Positions 15,191 through 22,897 of a DNA stretch of 23,171 bases are shown here, piece after piece. Where the stretch lies: contig CAYZZU010000034.1 in assembly GCA_964483105.1 (NCBI GenBank), positions 1 through 23,171 on the forward strand, given 5' to 3'. Made by a program: the position numbers and the translations under genes. Source of the stretch: CAYZZU01 sp964483105. GTDB taxonomy: Bacteria > CG2-30-53-67. The notes below the pieces were generated by a model. That model worked only from the letters and a program-made list of their open reading frames with translations, had not been told where the DNA came from and did not search any database. Numbering within the stretch: the stretch's first letter is position 1; each line of letters opens with the position of its first letter.

Positions 15191-15685
15191 TTGTTGATCA
15201 GGAGCCGACTGTTCGGAGAAATCGATATTGAAGAGGAGAAGGTTCTGACCTTTCCGAGCGGACTGATCGGAATGAAGGGACTGAAACGTTTTATCATTCT
15301 CGATACGGAAGAGAACAAACCCTTCCGCTGGATGCAGTCCCTGGATGATCCCGGCATTGCCTTTCTCACTATCGAACCGAGAATTTTCCGGCCGGATTAT
15401 TGCGTGTGCGTCCATTCAGATGAAATCGAGCATCTGGGGATTTCGGAATCCGGGGATGTCCTGGTGCTTTGTATTGTAACGGTTCGCCGTGAGCCCAGGG
15501 TTCTGACAGCGAATCTCCAGGGACCCCTTGTGATCAATGCGGAAAACCGGTTTGGAAAACAGTTGATTCTCATGGAAGGCGGCTACTCGACCCGGCATCC
15601 GATTCTTGAGGAATTGAACCGGTCCGGTGGGGGGCCGGTGGAGAGCGGAGGAAAGGTCTTGGTTGTCAAATCCGGCAAGGAATAG
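15191..15685 (+). CDS. fliW: Flagellar assembly factor FliW, CsrA antagonist
   Basis: 164 residues, starting at TTG (15191) with AGGAG seven bases upstream, 4 bp after csrA. Family landmarks are SRLFGEIDIEEEKVLTFPSG, LIGMKGLKRFIIL, FRWMQSLDDPGIAFLTIEP and the strand VLVLCIVTV, followed by NLQGPLVINAENRFGKQLIL. FliW binds free CsrA and releases flagellin mRNA; flagellin in turn captures FliW, giving a partner-switch that matches flagellin synthesis to its export. The final 20 residues are a Gly/Val-rich tail. Last gene of the operon, convergent with the minus-strand flgM unit 21 bp away. Confidence 0.95.
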   Translation: MLIRSRLFGEIDIEEEKVLTFPSGLIGMKGLKRFIILDTEENKPFRWMQSLDDPGIAFLTIEPRIFRPDYCVCVHSDEIEHLGISESGDVLVLCIVTVRREPRVLTANLQGPLVINAENRFGKQLILMEGGYSTRHPILEELNRSGGGPVESGGKVLVVKSGKE

Positions 15686-15706
15686 GAGTGCCCTCCCCGG
15701 ATCGGT

Positions 15707-16054
15707 TCAGGCCATGATATCCACCAGGGTGCCTAAAACCTCGTTCTGCGTCTTCATCGATTCGGCATTGGCTTCGAATGCGCGTTGGGAGGTTGTCAGT
15801 TGCACCATTTCCTCGCCCAGGTCCACGCCGGTGGTCTCGGACTGTTTGACCTCCTCCACCGGAGGAGTCGGATTCTGATTCGAGTCGGGGCCTTCAAGCT
15901 GTGTTGTGACGCCGCCTCCGTTCTGGGTCTCGAGAATCAGACGGTTTTTTTTGAAATTTCGGGTTTCTGCGTTGGCGAGATTATGACCGCTGACACTTGT
16001 TTTTCTGCCGTAGGCTACCAGGCCGGAATAGGCGGCATGCAGTCCGTCCATCAT
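15707..16054 (-). CDS. Mini rod-family protein (flagellar basal-body rod domains only)
   Basis: 115 residues. The N-terminal 35 residues carry a rod-family helix and motif (AAYSGLVAYGRKTSVSGHNL then ANAETRNFKKNR), and the last 45 carry the rod C-terminal helix (VDLGEEMVQLTTSQRAFEAN, then AESMKTQNEVLGTLVDI). Only a short Gln/Asn/Pro-rich linker joins them, so the usual central beta domain is absent. This resembles small rod subunits such as FlgB or FlgC but is too short and too divergent to name as either. AAGGAG lies upstream of the first of two ATGs. It follows flgM on the same strand and is probably cotranscribed with it, hence expressed late. Confidence 0.82.
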   Translation of the reverse strand: MMDGLHAAYSGLVAYGRKTSVSGHNLANAETRNFKKNRLILETQNGGGVTTQLEGPDSNQNPTPPVEEVKQSETTGVDLGEEMVQLTTSQRAFEANAESMKTQNEVLGTLVDIMA

Positions 16055-16105
16055 GATGGCGCACTCCTTCCTATCTCTCCCGTAACCCTCCGGCGATATG
16101 CCGAT

Positions 16106-16133
16106 GAAACAGAAGCCCCCGCGGCTTCGTTTC
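16106..16133. terminator. Hairpin between flgM and the mini rod gene
   Basis: GAAAC-A-GAAGCC (16106-16117) pairs with GGCTTC-GTTTC (16123-16133), an 11-bp stem with one bulged A and loop CCCGC. It begins at the flgM stop codon. There is no long T run after the stem on the minus strand, so it may be a partial terminator, a processing site or an mRNA stabiliser. Confidence 0.45.
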
Positions 16134-16456
16134 TAAAACCCCAGCACTCCTTTCTGAATTTCGTCCAGGATTTTTCCCGCGACCTGCTCCGTTTGAACCG
16201 CATAGGTCCCGGAACGGACCATTTGTTTCAGTTCGGTAACCCTCTCCGTCCGGATATCCGGAGTATTTCGGATAATACCCGATATCTGATGAATCTCTCT
16301 GGCCTTCCCGGAGATTTCGATCCGCTCCCCCGTTTTCCGATTCTTTGCGGCATTGGGGGCCGAACCTTCTGTCTGCTGCCTGTTGACAGAAGATGGTCCC
16401 GTCTTGTTCTGCAGGGGATCGTTATCGTGGAGATAGCCCGAAGAATAGATCTTCAT
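16133..16456 (-). CDS. flgM: Anti-sigma28 factor FlgM
   Basis: 107 residues. The first 45 are polar and disordered (KTGPSSVNRQQTEG, KNRKTGERIEISGKA), as in FlgM, and the C-terminal sigma28-binding helices are clear: IRTERVTELKQMVRSGTYAV and QTEQVAGKILDEI. FlgM holds sigma28 inactive until the hook is finished and FlgM is exported. AAGGAG lies nine bases before the ATG. Unlike many genomes, it is not next to flgN but on the opposite strand beyond fliW, behind its own sigma28-type promoter, which makes a negative feedback loop. Confidence 0.92.
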   Translation of the reverse strand: MKIYSSGYLHDNDPLQNKTGPSSVNRQQTEGSAPNAAKNRKTGERIEISGKAREIHQISGIIRNTPDIRTERVTELKQMVRSGTYAVQTEQVAGKILDEIQKGVLGF

Positions 16457-16559
16457 GCCTGAGAGCTCCTTGTCGTTTTCGTTTTAAACCAACGAGTTAC
16501 GAGTAATACAGGATCCGTTGTATGAAGACCCTGTTACGGTTTCCCTTTCTCTTTTTACC

Positions 16560-16587
16560 TTATCGGCCGCTGGATGGGAAAACATTA
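16560..16587 (-). promoter_or_regulatory. Sigma28-type promoter of flgM
   Basis: Minus strand: TAATGTTT (16580-16587), 12-bp spacer, GCCGATAA (16560-16567). The -10 is a perfect consensus match and the -35 is 7 of 8. It lies about 100 bp before the flgM start codon. The 12-bp spacer equals that of the flgN promoter. Confidence 0.72.
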
Positions 16588-16649
16588 GGAAAAAAAATCA
16601 GGAAAATAGTCTGAACATTTCTATCGCTGGATCGGAGGAAACAAACCTC

Positions 16650-16678
16650 TTTTCAAAAAAACCGAAATACGTTACACT
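16650..16678 (+). promoter_or_regulatory. Candidate sigma70 promoter of rng-copA
   Basis: TTTTCA (16650-16655), 17-bp spacer, TACACT (16673-16678), each 4 of 6 to consensus, about 85 bp before the rng start. The rest of the 309-bp gap between flgM and rng holds the divergent flgM promoter and nothing else that I can support. Confidence 0.33.
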
Positions 16679-16765
16679 GGTTTCATTTCCGCAAGCGGAT
16701 GTCTGCGCGTCCCTCTACTATGAAAACAGGTTTTCGTAGTATCATTCAGTATTCATGGAGTCCAT

Positions 16766-18397
16766 ATGTCGAAGAAAATGTTGATCAATGCCGTGCATGC
16801 GGAGGAGAGCCGGGTTGCGATCGTGGAAAACGGTCTGCTCACGGAACTGGGGATCGAAAGTGCGGCTGCGGAGCGTCATAAGGGGAACATTTATAAAGCC
16901 ATTGTGGTCCGGGTCGAGCCGAGCCTGCAGGTTGCTTTCGTAAACTATGGGGAAAAGAAAAACGGTTTTCTGCCGTTGCGCGAGATCCACTCTTCCTATT
17001 TTAATCAGGCAAAAGGTGTCAAGGGACGGCCCCGGATTCAGGATGTGATCGACAAGGGACTGGAGGTGCTGGTCCAGGTGGTACGTGAGGAGCGGGAGCA
17101 GAAGGGGGCTTACATGACCACCTATCTGTCGATTCCCGGACGCTATCTGGTCATCATGCCGGGGAGTGAAAACGGGGGGATTTCCCGAAAGATCGAGAAT
17201 GAAGAGGAGCGCCGTGTCCTGAAACAAACCTTGAGTGAACTGAAGATTCCGGAGGGAATCGGAGTGATCATCCGGACTGCGGGCCTCGGCATGTCCCGGT
17301 CCGTTCTGTCCCGGGACCTGAAGTTTCTGCTCCGGGTCTGGGATCAGATTTTGAGGGACGGCACGCGGCTTTCTGCTCCGGCCCTGGTTTATCGCGAATC
17401 GGACCTGATTATCCGGGCGATCCGGGACTATTTCAGCGCCGATATTGAAGAAATTCTGATCGACAATCTCGAGGGGTATAAAAAGGCCCTCCAGTTCTTC
17501 AAACAGGTCATGCCACGTTATAAAAATCGTGTCAAGCTGTACCAGGGGCAGAAACCGATCTCCGCCAAATACAATCTGGAGGAACAGATTGAGAGGATCT
17601 ACGAACGAAAGGTCGCCCTGAAATCGGGCGGATCGATTGTCATTGATCCGACAGAAGCCCTGGTCTCGATTGACGTGAATTCCGGCAAATCCATGCGTGC
17701 GAAAGGGGTGGAGGAGACGGCCTTCCGGACGAACATGGAGGCGGCCGAAGAAATTGCCCGTCAACTTCGGCTGCGGGATTTGGGCGGGCTGATTGTGATC
17801 GATTTTATCGACATGGTGAACCGGAAACACAACCAGGAAGTTGCGAAATACCTGAAACAGGAATTAAAAAAGGACAAGGCCAGAACCTCGATGACTTCCA
17901 TTTCCAAGTTCGGTCTGATGGAACTCTCCCGCCAGCGGATTGCCAGTCCGGTGGGGGAGGGGACCTATATCTCCTGCCCACACTGCGACGGTGCCGGTAA
18001 AGTGCGTTCCCGTGAGTCGCTTGCGCTGATCATCCTCAGAAAAATTCAGATGAACCTTGCCAAGGGAGGAATCTCCGTGGTCCGGGGAGAGGTTTCCATC
18101 GAATTGGCCGATTTTCTCCTGAATGAAAAAAGAGACGACCTGATGAGAATGGAAAAGATGCATGGCGTTCGGATCTTTCTCCATGGCCGGCAGGGGATTG
18201 AGAACCACCAGTTCCATTTCGATTTCATCCGGAAGGAGGAGGAATTAAAAGAAAACGCCCGGGAACCGGAATCCCGGAAAGAGACCCTCCCGGAAGGGGA
18301 ACCCGCGCGGGTCCGGATCGGGACGAAGAGACCTCCCAAAAAAAAGCCTCCCATAGTCAAGGATACGAGGAAGCAAAAAGTCCATAGTGAGCGTTAA
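16766..18397 (+). CDS. rng: Ribonuclease G/E family endoribonuclease
   Basis: 543 residues, RNase G size rather than full RNase E. Order: an S1 RNA-binding domain (about 35-120, GNIYKAIVVRVEPSLQVAFV then NYGEKKNGFLPL), a 5-prime sensor/RNase H region, and the catalytic DNase I-like domain with Asp303 (VSIDVNSGK) and Asp346 (LIVIDFIDM), the metal ligands; a zinc-link CPHCDGAGKV (404-413, Cys404 and Cys407) joins protomers. The last 55 residues are charged and Lys/Pro-rich (RPPKKKPP), too short for an RNase E scaffold. It matures rRNA and starts mRNA decay. GGAG precedes the ATG. copA starts 5 bp downstream. Confidence 0.95.
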   Translation: MSKKMLINAVHAEESRVAIVENGLLTELGIESAAAERHKGNIYKAIVVRVEPSLQVAFVNYGEKKNGFLPLREIHSSYFNQAKGVKGRPRIQDVIDKGLEVLVQVVREEREQKGAYMTTYLSIPGRYLVIMPGSENGGISRKIENEEERRVLKQTLSELKIPEGIGVIIRTAGLGMSRSVLSRDLKFLLRVWDQILRDGTRLSAPALVYRESDLIIRAIRDYFSADIEEILIDNLEGYKKALQFFKQVMPRYKNRVKLYQGQKPISAKYNLEEQIERIYERKVALKSGGSIVIDPTEALVSIDVNSGKSMRAKGVEETAFRTNMEAAEEIARQLRLRDLGGLIVIDFIDMVNRKHNQEVAKYLKQELKKDKARTSMTSISKFGLMELSRQRIASPVGEGTYISCPHCDGAGKVRSRESLALIILRKIQMNLAKGGISVVRGEVSIELADFLLNEKRDDLMRMEKMHGVRIFLHGRQGIENHQFHFDFIRKEEELKENAREPESRKETLPEGEPARVRIGTKRPPKKKPPIVKDTRKQKVHSER

Positions 18398-18402
18398 ATA
18401 AG

Positions 18403-20847
18403 ATGCAGACGATAACACTTTCCATTCAAGGGATGAGTTGCGCTTCATGCGTGAGGGCCGTTGAACGATCTTTATCCCGGATTCCGGGTGTGGAGTCGGC
18501 CACCGTGAATTTCGCGGCCCAGACGGCCACAGTCCGGTTTGATCCCGGAACGGTTCGGGTAACCCGCCTCTGTGACGAGGTCCGGAAGGCGGGTTACGGC
18601 GTGGTGCGGGAGAAGCGCACCTTTCCCGTCAGTGGGATTTCCTGCGCCTCCTGCGTGGAGAAGATCGAGAAGGCGCTGAAGGCGCTTCCGGGTATGGTGG
18701 AGGCCTCCGTCAATTTCGGGACGGAGGAGGTCTCGGTGACCTACCTTCCGGGGGTTACGGGACATTCGGCTATGCTGAACGCACTGAAAGCCGCCGGTTA
18801 CGGGATACCCGAGACCGGGGTAGAGGAAGATGCCCTGGAACGGGAAGAACGCCTTCGACGGGAGGCCTATCAGAGTCTCAGAAAACGGTGGATTTTAGGC
18901 ATTCTTCTTTCCCTGCCGATCCTTTTCCTCCATCACTGGAAACTTCTCGGCCTGGATCGACTCATCGTGATTCCGGACAGGGTCAGTGCCCTGATCCAGG
19001 GGGTCCTCTGTACGCCGGTTCAGTTCTACGTGGGGTTTTCATTCTATTCGGGGGCTGTAAGCGCGGCGCGTCACCGCTCCACGAATATGAATACCCTGAT
19101 TGCCGTGGGTACCTCCTCGGCTTACATCTATTCCGTGATCGCGACCTTGTTCCCGCACCTCTTTGAGGTGAGCGGGTACCGGGCGGAGGTTTATTACGAG
19201 ACGGCTGCGGCGATCATCGTTTTGATCCTGACCGGTCGTCTTTTGGAAGCAAGGGCCCGGGGGCGCACTTCGGAAGCGGTGCGCAGGTTGCTGGGACTGG
19301 CTCCGAAGACGGCCCGTGTCATGCGCAACGGGCAGGAGCAGGAGATTCCCCTGGAGCAGGTTCAGGTGGGGGATCGTATCGTCGTCCGGCCCGGTGAACG
19401 GATTCCTGTCGACGGAATCGTGGTGCAGGGGGGGTCTTCCGTTGATGAATCGATGGTGACCGGGGAGTCGATTCCGGTGGAGAAAGGGGCCGGAGATCCG
19501 GTGATCGGAGGGACCATCAATCAGCGGGGCGCCTTTCAGTTCGAGGCCGGGGCCGTGGGTCAGGAGACCGTTCTGGCCCGGATTGTCGCCATGGTCCGCG
19601 AGGCGCAGGGATCCAAGCCGCCCATTTCCAGGCTTGCCGACCGGGTCGCGGCGGTCTTCGTCCCCGCTGTGATCGCGGCGGCGGTCTGCACCTTTCTGGT
19701 CTGGTTCGTGGTCGGTCCTCAGCCGAGACTCACCTATTCCCTGCTGGCCTTTGTCTCCGTTTTAATCATTGCCTGCCCCTGCGCGTTAGGACTGGCTACG
19801 CCGACCTCAATTATGGTGGGAACCGGCGTGGGCGCGGAACATGGAGTCCTGATTCGAAAGGGCGCGGCCCTGGAATTGTTGCGGAATGTGGATACCCTCG
19901 TCCTGGACAAGACGGGAACGCTGACACTGGGGCGACCGCAAGTCGTGGACCTTCTTCCTGCCGCGGGTACTGCCGAGGAGGAGCTGCTCCGGATTGCCGC
20001 CTCCATCGAAAGGAAGTCGGAGCATCCCCTCGCGCGAGCGGTTCTCGAAGAAGCGGAGAAACGGGGGATCCCTCTTCAGGATGTGACTGACTTCGAGGCT
20101 CTGAGCGGGTTCGGGGTTCGCGGTCGTTTGGACGACCGCGAGATCCTTTTCGGAAACGAGCGGATGATCCTGAATGAGGGCGTGGAACTTGGCCGATTCC
20201 GGCGGGAGCTTTCCCGCCTTTCCTCTGAGGGGAAGACCCCGATGATCCTTTCGCTGGGACGGGAGGTCCTGGGACTCCTCGCCGTGTCGGATCCTCTCAA
20301 GGAAGGAGCGGCGGAAGTGATGTCTGAACTGAAGAGGATGGGACTCGCGGTCATGATGATTACGGGGGACCGGAAGGAGACTGCCGCTTTCGTGGCCGAC
20401 CAGGCGGGGATTGATGAAGTCATAGCCGAGGTGCTGCCACAGGACAAGGCCCACGAGGTCAAGCGGCTTCAGAAAAAAGGGATGAAAGTCGCCATGGTCG
20501 GTGACGGCATCAACGACGCCCCGGCGTTGGCACAGGCCGATGTGGGGATTGCCATGGGAAGTGGTACCGATATCGCACTGGAGTCCGCGGACGCAGTCCT
20601 CATGGGAGGAGATTTGAATCTGATCCCCGCTGCGGTCCGTCTTTCCAGGGCCACGATCCGAAACATCAAACAGAATCTTTTCTGGGCCTTTGCCTATAAT
20701 GTGGTCCTGATACCGATCGCGGCGGGAGTGCTTTATCCTGTCTGGGGGCTTCTGCTTTCCCCCATCTTCGCGGCGGCGGCCATGGGCCTGTCGTCGGTGA
20801 CCGTGGTGACCAACGCCTTGCGACTGAACCGTTTCAAGGCTGCCTGA
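18403..20847 (+). CDS. copA: Copper-exporting P1B-1-type ATPase with two metal-binding domains
   Basis: 814 residues. Two N-terminal heavy-metal domains carry GMSCASC (10-16) and GISCASC (78-84). Eight membrane segments follow; the ion-site motifs are CPC (458-460), YN (765-766) and MxxSS (794-798), which together mark the Cu(I)-transporting P1B-1 class. Cytoplasmic motifs are TGES (353-356), phosphorylated Asp502 in DKTGT, SEHPLA (539-544) and GDGINDAP (700-707); all are intact. It pumps Cu(I) out of the cytoplasm using ATP. It starts 5 bp after rng with no strong ribosome-binding site, so translation is probably coupled to rng. No csoR, cueR or copZ gene is adjacent. Confidence 0.95.
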   Translation: MQTITLSIQGMSCASCVRAVERSLSRIPGVESATVNFAAQTATVRFDPGTVRVTRLCDEVRKAGYGVVREKRTFPVSGISCASCVEKIEKALKALPGMVEASVNFGTEEVSVTYLPGVTGHSAMLNALKAAGYGIPETGVEEDALEREERLRREAYQSLRKRWILGILLSLPILFLHHWKLLGLDRLIVIPDRVSALIQGVLCTPVQFYVGFSFYSGAVSAARHRSTNMNTLIAVGTSSAYIYSVIATLFPHLFEVSGYRAEVYYETAAAIIVLILTGRLLEARARGRTSEAVRRLLGLAPKTARVMRNGQEQEIPLEQVQVGDRIVVRPGERIPVDGIVVQGGSSVDESMVTGESIPVEKGAGDPVIGGTINQRGAFQFEAGAVGQETVLARIVAMVREAQGSKPPISRLADRVAAVFVPAVIAAAVCTFLVWFVVGPQPRLTYSLLAFVSVLIIACPCALGLATPTSIMVGTGVGAEHGVLIRKGAALELLRNVDTLVLDKTGTLTLGRPQVVDLLPAAGTAEEELLRIAASIERKSEHPLARAVLEEAEKRGIPLQDVTDFEALSGFGVRGRLDDREILFGNERMILNEGVELGRFRRELSRLSSEGKTPMILSLGREVLGLLAVSDPLKEGAAEVMSELKRMGLAVMMITGDRKETAAFVADQAGIDEVIAEVLPQDKAHEVKRLQKKGMKVAMVGDGINDAPALAQADVGIAMGSGTDIALESADAVLMGGDLNLIPAAVRLSRATIRNIKQNLFWAFAYNVVLIPIAAGVLYPVWGLLLSPIFAAAAMGLSSVTVVTNALRLNRFKAA

Positions 20848-20883
20848 AGGATGTCTCCGGTTTGAATGGGGGGGATCTCAATA

Positions 20884-20943
20884 GCGGGAGGAATCGGGAG
20901 TCGAATCCGTTGATGCACGGGGCTGCATACGCCCCGCTCCCGC
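20884..20943. repeat. Nested hairpin after copA
   Basis: GCGGGAG (20884-20890) pairs with CTCCCGC (20937-20943), enclosing CGGGGC-N7-GCCCCG (20918-20936). There is no T run after the stem, so it is not a standard terminator. It lies between copA and the small membrane protein gene and could be an mRNA leader or partial terminator. Confidence 0.35.
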
Positions 20944-20962
20944 CGCTGGAGAGGGCGCAGTT

Positions 20963-21124
20963 ATGGGAAAATTTCTGGGAATGATCGGAGCGATCGCCGG
21001 AGGGTGGTTCGGGTGGTGGCTCGGCGCGCACATCGGAATTATGACGGCTTATCTCCTGAGCGTTGTTGGGATGGGCACAGGTTTGTATCTTGCGAAACGG
21101 TTCGTTTTGAATCTTTTTGAATAA
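20963..21124 (+). CDS. Small glycine-rich membrane protein (53 residues)
   Basis: The ATG follows GGAGAGGG, spaced eight bases. The product begins MGKFLGMIGAIAGGWFGWWL and continues with GAHIGIMTAYLLSVVGMGTG, then LYLAKRFVLNLFE. It contains two closely spaced hydrophobic stretches with many Gly in GxxxG-like spacing, so a helical hairpin in the inner membrane is expected. Similar tiny glycine-zipper membrane proteins occur widely with no known role. It is convergent with the aldolase gene, 27 bp apart. Real gene likely from the good ribosome-binding site and coherent membrane pattern; function unknown. Confidence 0.7.
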   Translation: MGKFLGMIGAIAGGWFGWWLGAHIGIMTAYLLSVVGMGTGLYLAKRFVLNLFE

Positions 21125-21151
21125 ACCGCCAGGCCCCCCTTCAATCAGGGT

Positions 21152-22228
21152 TCAACGGGTCAGTTTCTGGATGACCTGGGTGGCTGTTCCCTGTGCCCGG
21201 AAGTTGGCAAAGAACTCCTTCGCCGTCCGGTAGGCCGCCTCCTCGATCTTTTTCCTGTTTTCAACCGGGATGCCGTCGATGTCGGATTTGAACCGGGCGG
21301 TGGCGTATTTGATATCCTTCCCTTCTTTTTCCGACCAATCCCGCATCATTTTCATCAATTCGGGCGGAAGCCCTTCATGGGCGATATTCTGCCAAAGAGT
21401 TCCCACGTTTCCTTTCCGGATTCCGTGGTCGGCGAACTGACCCAGGAGGTGTACGGGAGTTCCCGTAATCCCGTGCTGGGCGATCGCGACGTTCCATCGG
21501 GCGATGGCGTCCGCGATTTCCTGGGTCCGATTCAGATCGATGTGAACGTCCTCTCCCGGTTTGTAGTTTCCGTGTTTGGAGCCGTTATTGATGGCCAGAA
21601 GATCAGGGATGATTCCGTTGTCCGCCATTCCTTCGATGAACTGAACGGCGTCCTCCACGGAAGTAATCCTCGCCTCGATTCCCGTTCCGAGGATTTCTCC
21701 TACCTCCGCCTCCAGGCCGGCGCCGGCTTCTCGAACGATTCGACCGAGTTCGGTGGAGATCTTGATGTTGTCCGGAGTTTCGTTGAAGGATGCATCAATG
21801 GCGATCGAGGTGTAGCCCGCGTTCAGCTCCGCCTCAATCAGGGCTCTTGAGTCACCGACCACTTCCGGGGCCGGACTTTTCGTGGTGACGTGATCCCCAT
21901 GGATGAAGAAAGGAGTGGTCATCCCTGTTTCTTCGGCATATCCCACGACGGTATCAAAAAAGATCTCCGGGGTCATCCCCGTGTATCCTCCCTTCAGGCT
22001 TCCCTCGGACTTTGCCAGCTCAAAGGCTACGACGGCATCCAATTCCTGGGCAGCCTTCATGATTCCAGGGATCACATGCTTGATTCGCGTGTTGCAGGCC
22101 ATGACAATCACGGGAAAGGGCTTCAGGACATCCAGAATGTCCTTTGAACTCAACAGGCAGACCCTGCTTTGACTGCCGAGTTTTTTTGCTGCATTCTCCG
22201 GTCTGAAGTCGAGAATCTGCTTAGCCAT
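21152..22228 (-). CDS. Class II fructose-bisphosphate aldolase family protein
   Basis: 358 residues. Zinc-dependent class II aldolases cleave fructose-1,6-bisphosphate or related sugar phosphates. Visible landmarks are FFIHGDHVTTK (108-117, with His110, Asp112 and His113), AIDASFNETPDN (143-154), EAEVGEILG (173-181), INNGSKHGNY (213-222, His219) and IAQHGITGTP (249-258, His252). The overall layout follows the fbaA/GatY family, but the usual HLDHG-type motif is altered to HGDH, so the substrate may not be fructose-1,6-bisphosphate; tagatose-bisphosphate or another ketose is possible. AAGGAG precedes the ATG by seven bases. Transcribed away from carD, with a good sigma70 promoter. Confidence 0.85.
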   Translation of the reverse strand: MAKQILDFRPENAAKKLGSQSRVCLLSSKDILDVLKPFPVIVMACNTRIKHVIPGIMKAAQELDAVVAFELAKSEGSLKGGYTGMTPEIFFDTVVGYAEETGMTTPFFIHGDHVTTKSPAPEVVGDSRALIEAELNAGYTSIAIDASFNETPDNIKISTELGRIVREAGAGLEAEVGEILGTGIEARITSVEDAVQFIEGMADNGIIPDLLAINNGSKHGNYKPGEDVHIDLNRTQEIADAIARWNVAIAQHGITGTPVHLLGQFADHGIRKGNVGTLWQNIAHEGLPPELMKMMRDWSEKEGKDIKYATARFKSDIDGIPVENRKKIEEAAYRTAKEFFANFRAQGTATQVIQKLTR

Positions 22229-22274
22229 TCAGGTCTCCTTCCTCACAGGAACCAAAGGGAAAATATTTGGCCTC

Positions 22275-22303
22275 AATTTACTGAAGAACCCTGTTTTTGT
22301 CAA
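22275..22303 (-). promoter_or_regulatory. Sigma70 promoter of the aldolase gene
   Basis: Minus strand TTGACA (22298-22303), 17-bp spacer, TAAATT (22275-22280). The -35 is perfect and the -10 is 4 of 6, about 45 bp before the start codon, in an AT-rich stretch. Confidence 0.55.
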
Positions 22304-22339
22304 GAAGGTTATCCGGATTTTTTGTTTTGATGATTTTTG

Positions 22340-22368
22340 TTGACTTTCTTTTCAATTTTATGTAATTT
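22340..22368 (+). promoter_or_regulatory. Candidate sigma70 promoter of the carD-family gene
   Basis: TTGACT (22340-22345), 17-bp spacer, TAATTT (22363-22368), about 52 bp before the start codon. The -10 is weak (3 of 6), but position, spacing and the AT-rich surroundings fit. It is back to back with the aldolase promoter. Confidence 0.4.
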
Positions 22369-22420
22369 AACATGTTGTCCGCGTATGGAGAACGCGTTGT
22401 CTACAGTGAGGAGGTTTCCT

Positions 22421-22897
22421 ATGTTTCAGGTTGGAAAAACCGTTGTGTATCCCTCACATGGTCTCGGGGTCATTGAGGCCATTGAAGAAAAGGAACTGAT
22501 GGGGGAAAAACAGAGATTCTACGTCCTCAAGATTATGGAGAAGGGAACACGGATTATCATTCCCTGTGGAAACGCTGAAAAAGTCGGGCTTCGGGAGGTT
22601 ATTCAGCCCAATGAGGTCAAGAAGGTAGTCAAGGTCTTGAAGGACAAACCGAAACAGATTCTGCCGAACTGGAATAAACGATATCGCGAGAGTCTGGAGA
22701 AGATCAAGACCGGCTCCATTTATGAGATTGCAAGGGTCTGCAGGAACCTGACCCTTTTGTCAAAAGACAAGGAACTCTCTTTCGGTGAAAAAAAGATGTT
22801 ATGTGATACCCGACATCTGATCAGTTCGGAAATTTCACAGGCCAAGGGAATTTCCGAGCAACAGGCTGAGAAGATCCTGGATACGGCTCTGAAATGA
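22421..22897 (+). CDS. carD: CarD/CdnL-family transcription regulator
   Basis: 158 residues from the ATG at 22421, which has GAGGAGG seven bases upstream; the frame is open to 22337 but that would place the promoter inside the gene. The N-terminal RNA-polymerase-interaction domain (about 1-65) reads FQVGKTVVYPSHGLGVIEAI, FYVLKIMEKGTRIIIPCGNA and VGLREVI, and a helical C-terminal DNA-binding domain follows (RYRESLEKIKTGSIYEIARV, LSFGEKKMLCDTRHLISSEI). Such proteins bind the polymerase beta subunit and stabilise open promoter complexes, often at rRNA and growth genes. Confidence 0.93.
   Translation: MFQVGKTVVYPSHGLGVIEAIEEKELMGEKQRFYVLKIMEKGTRIIIPCGNAEKVGLREVIQPNEVKKVVKVLKDKPKQILPNWNKRYRESLEKIKTGSIYEIARVCRNLTLLSKDKELSFGEKKMLCDTRHLISSEISQAKGISEQQAEKILDTALK

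Noticed and set aside
16742..17830. 362-residue minus-strand open frame opposite rng
   Set aside because: Antisense shadow of the RNase G gene.
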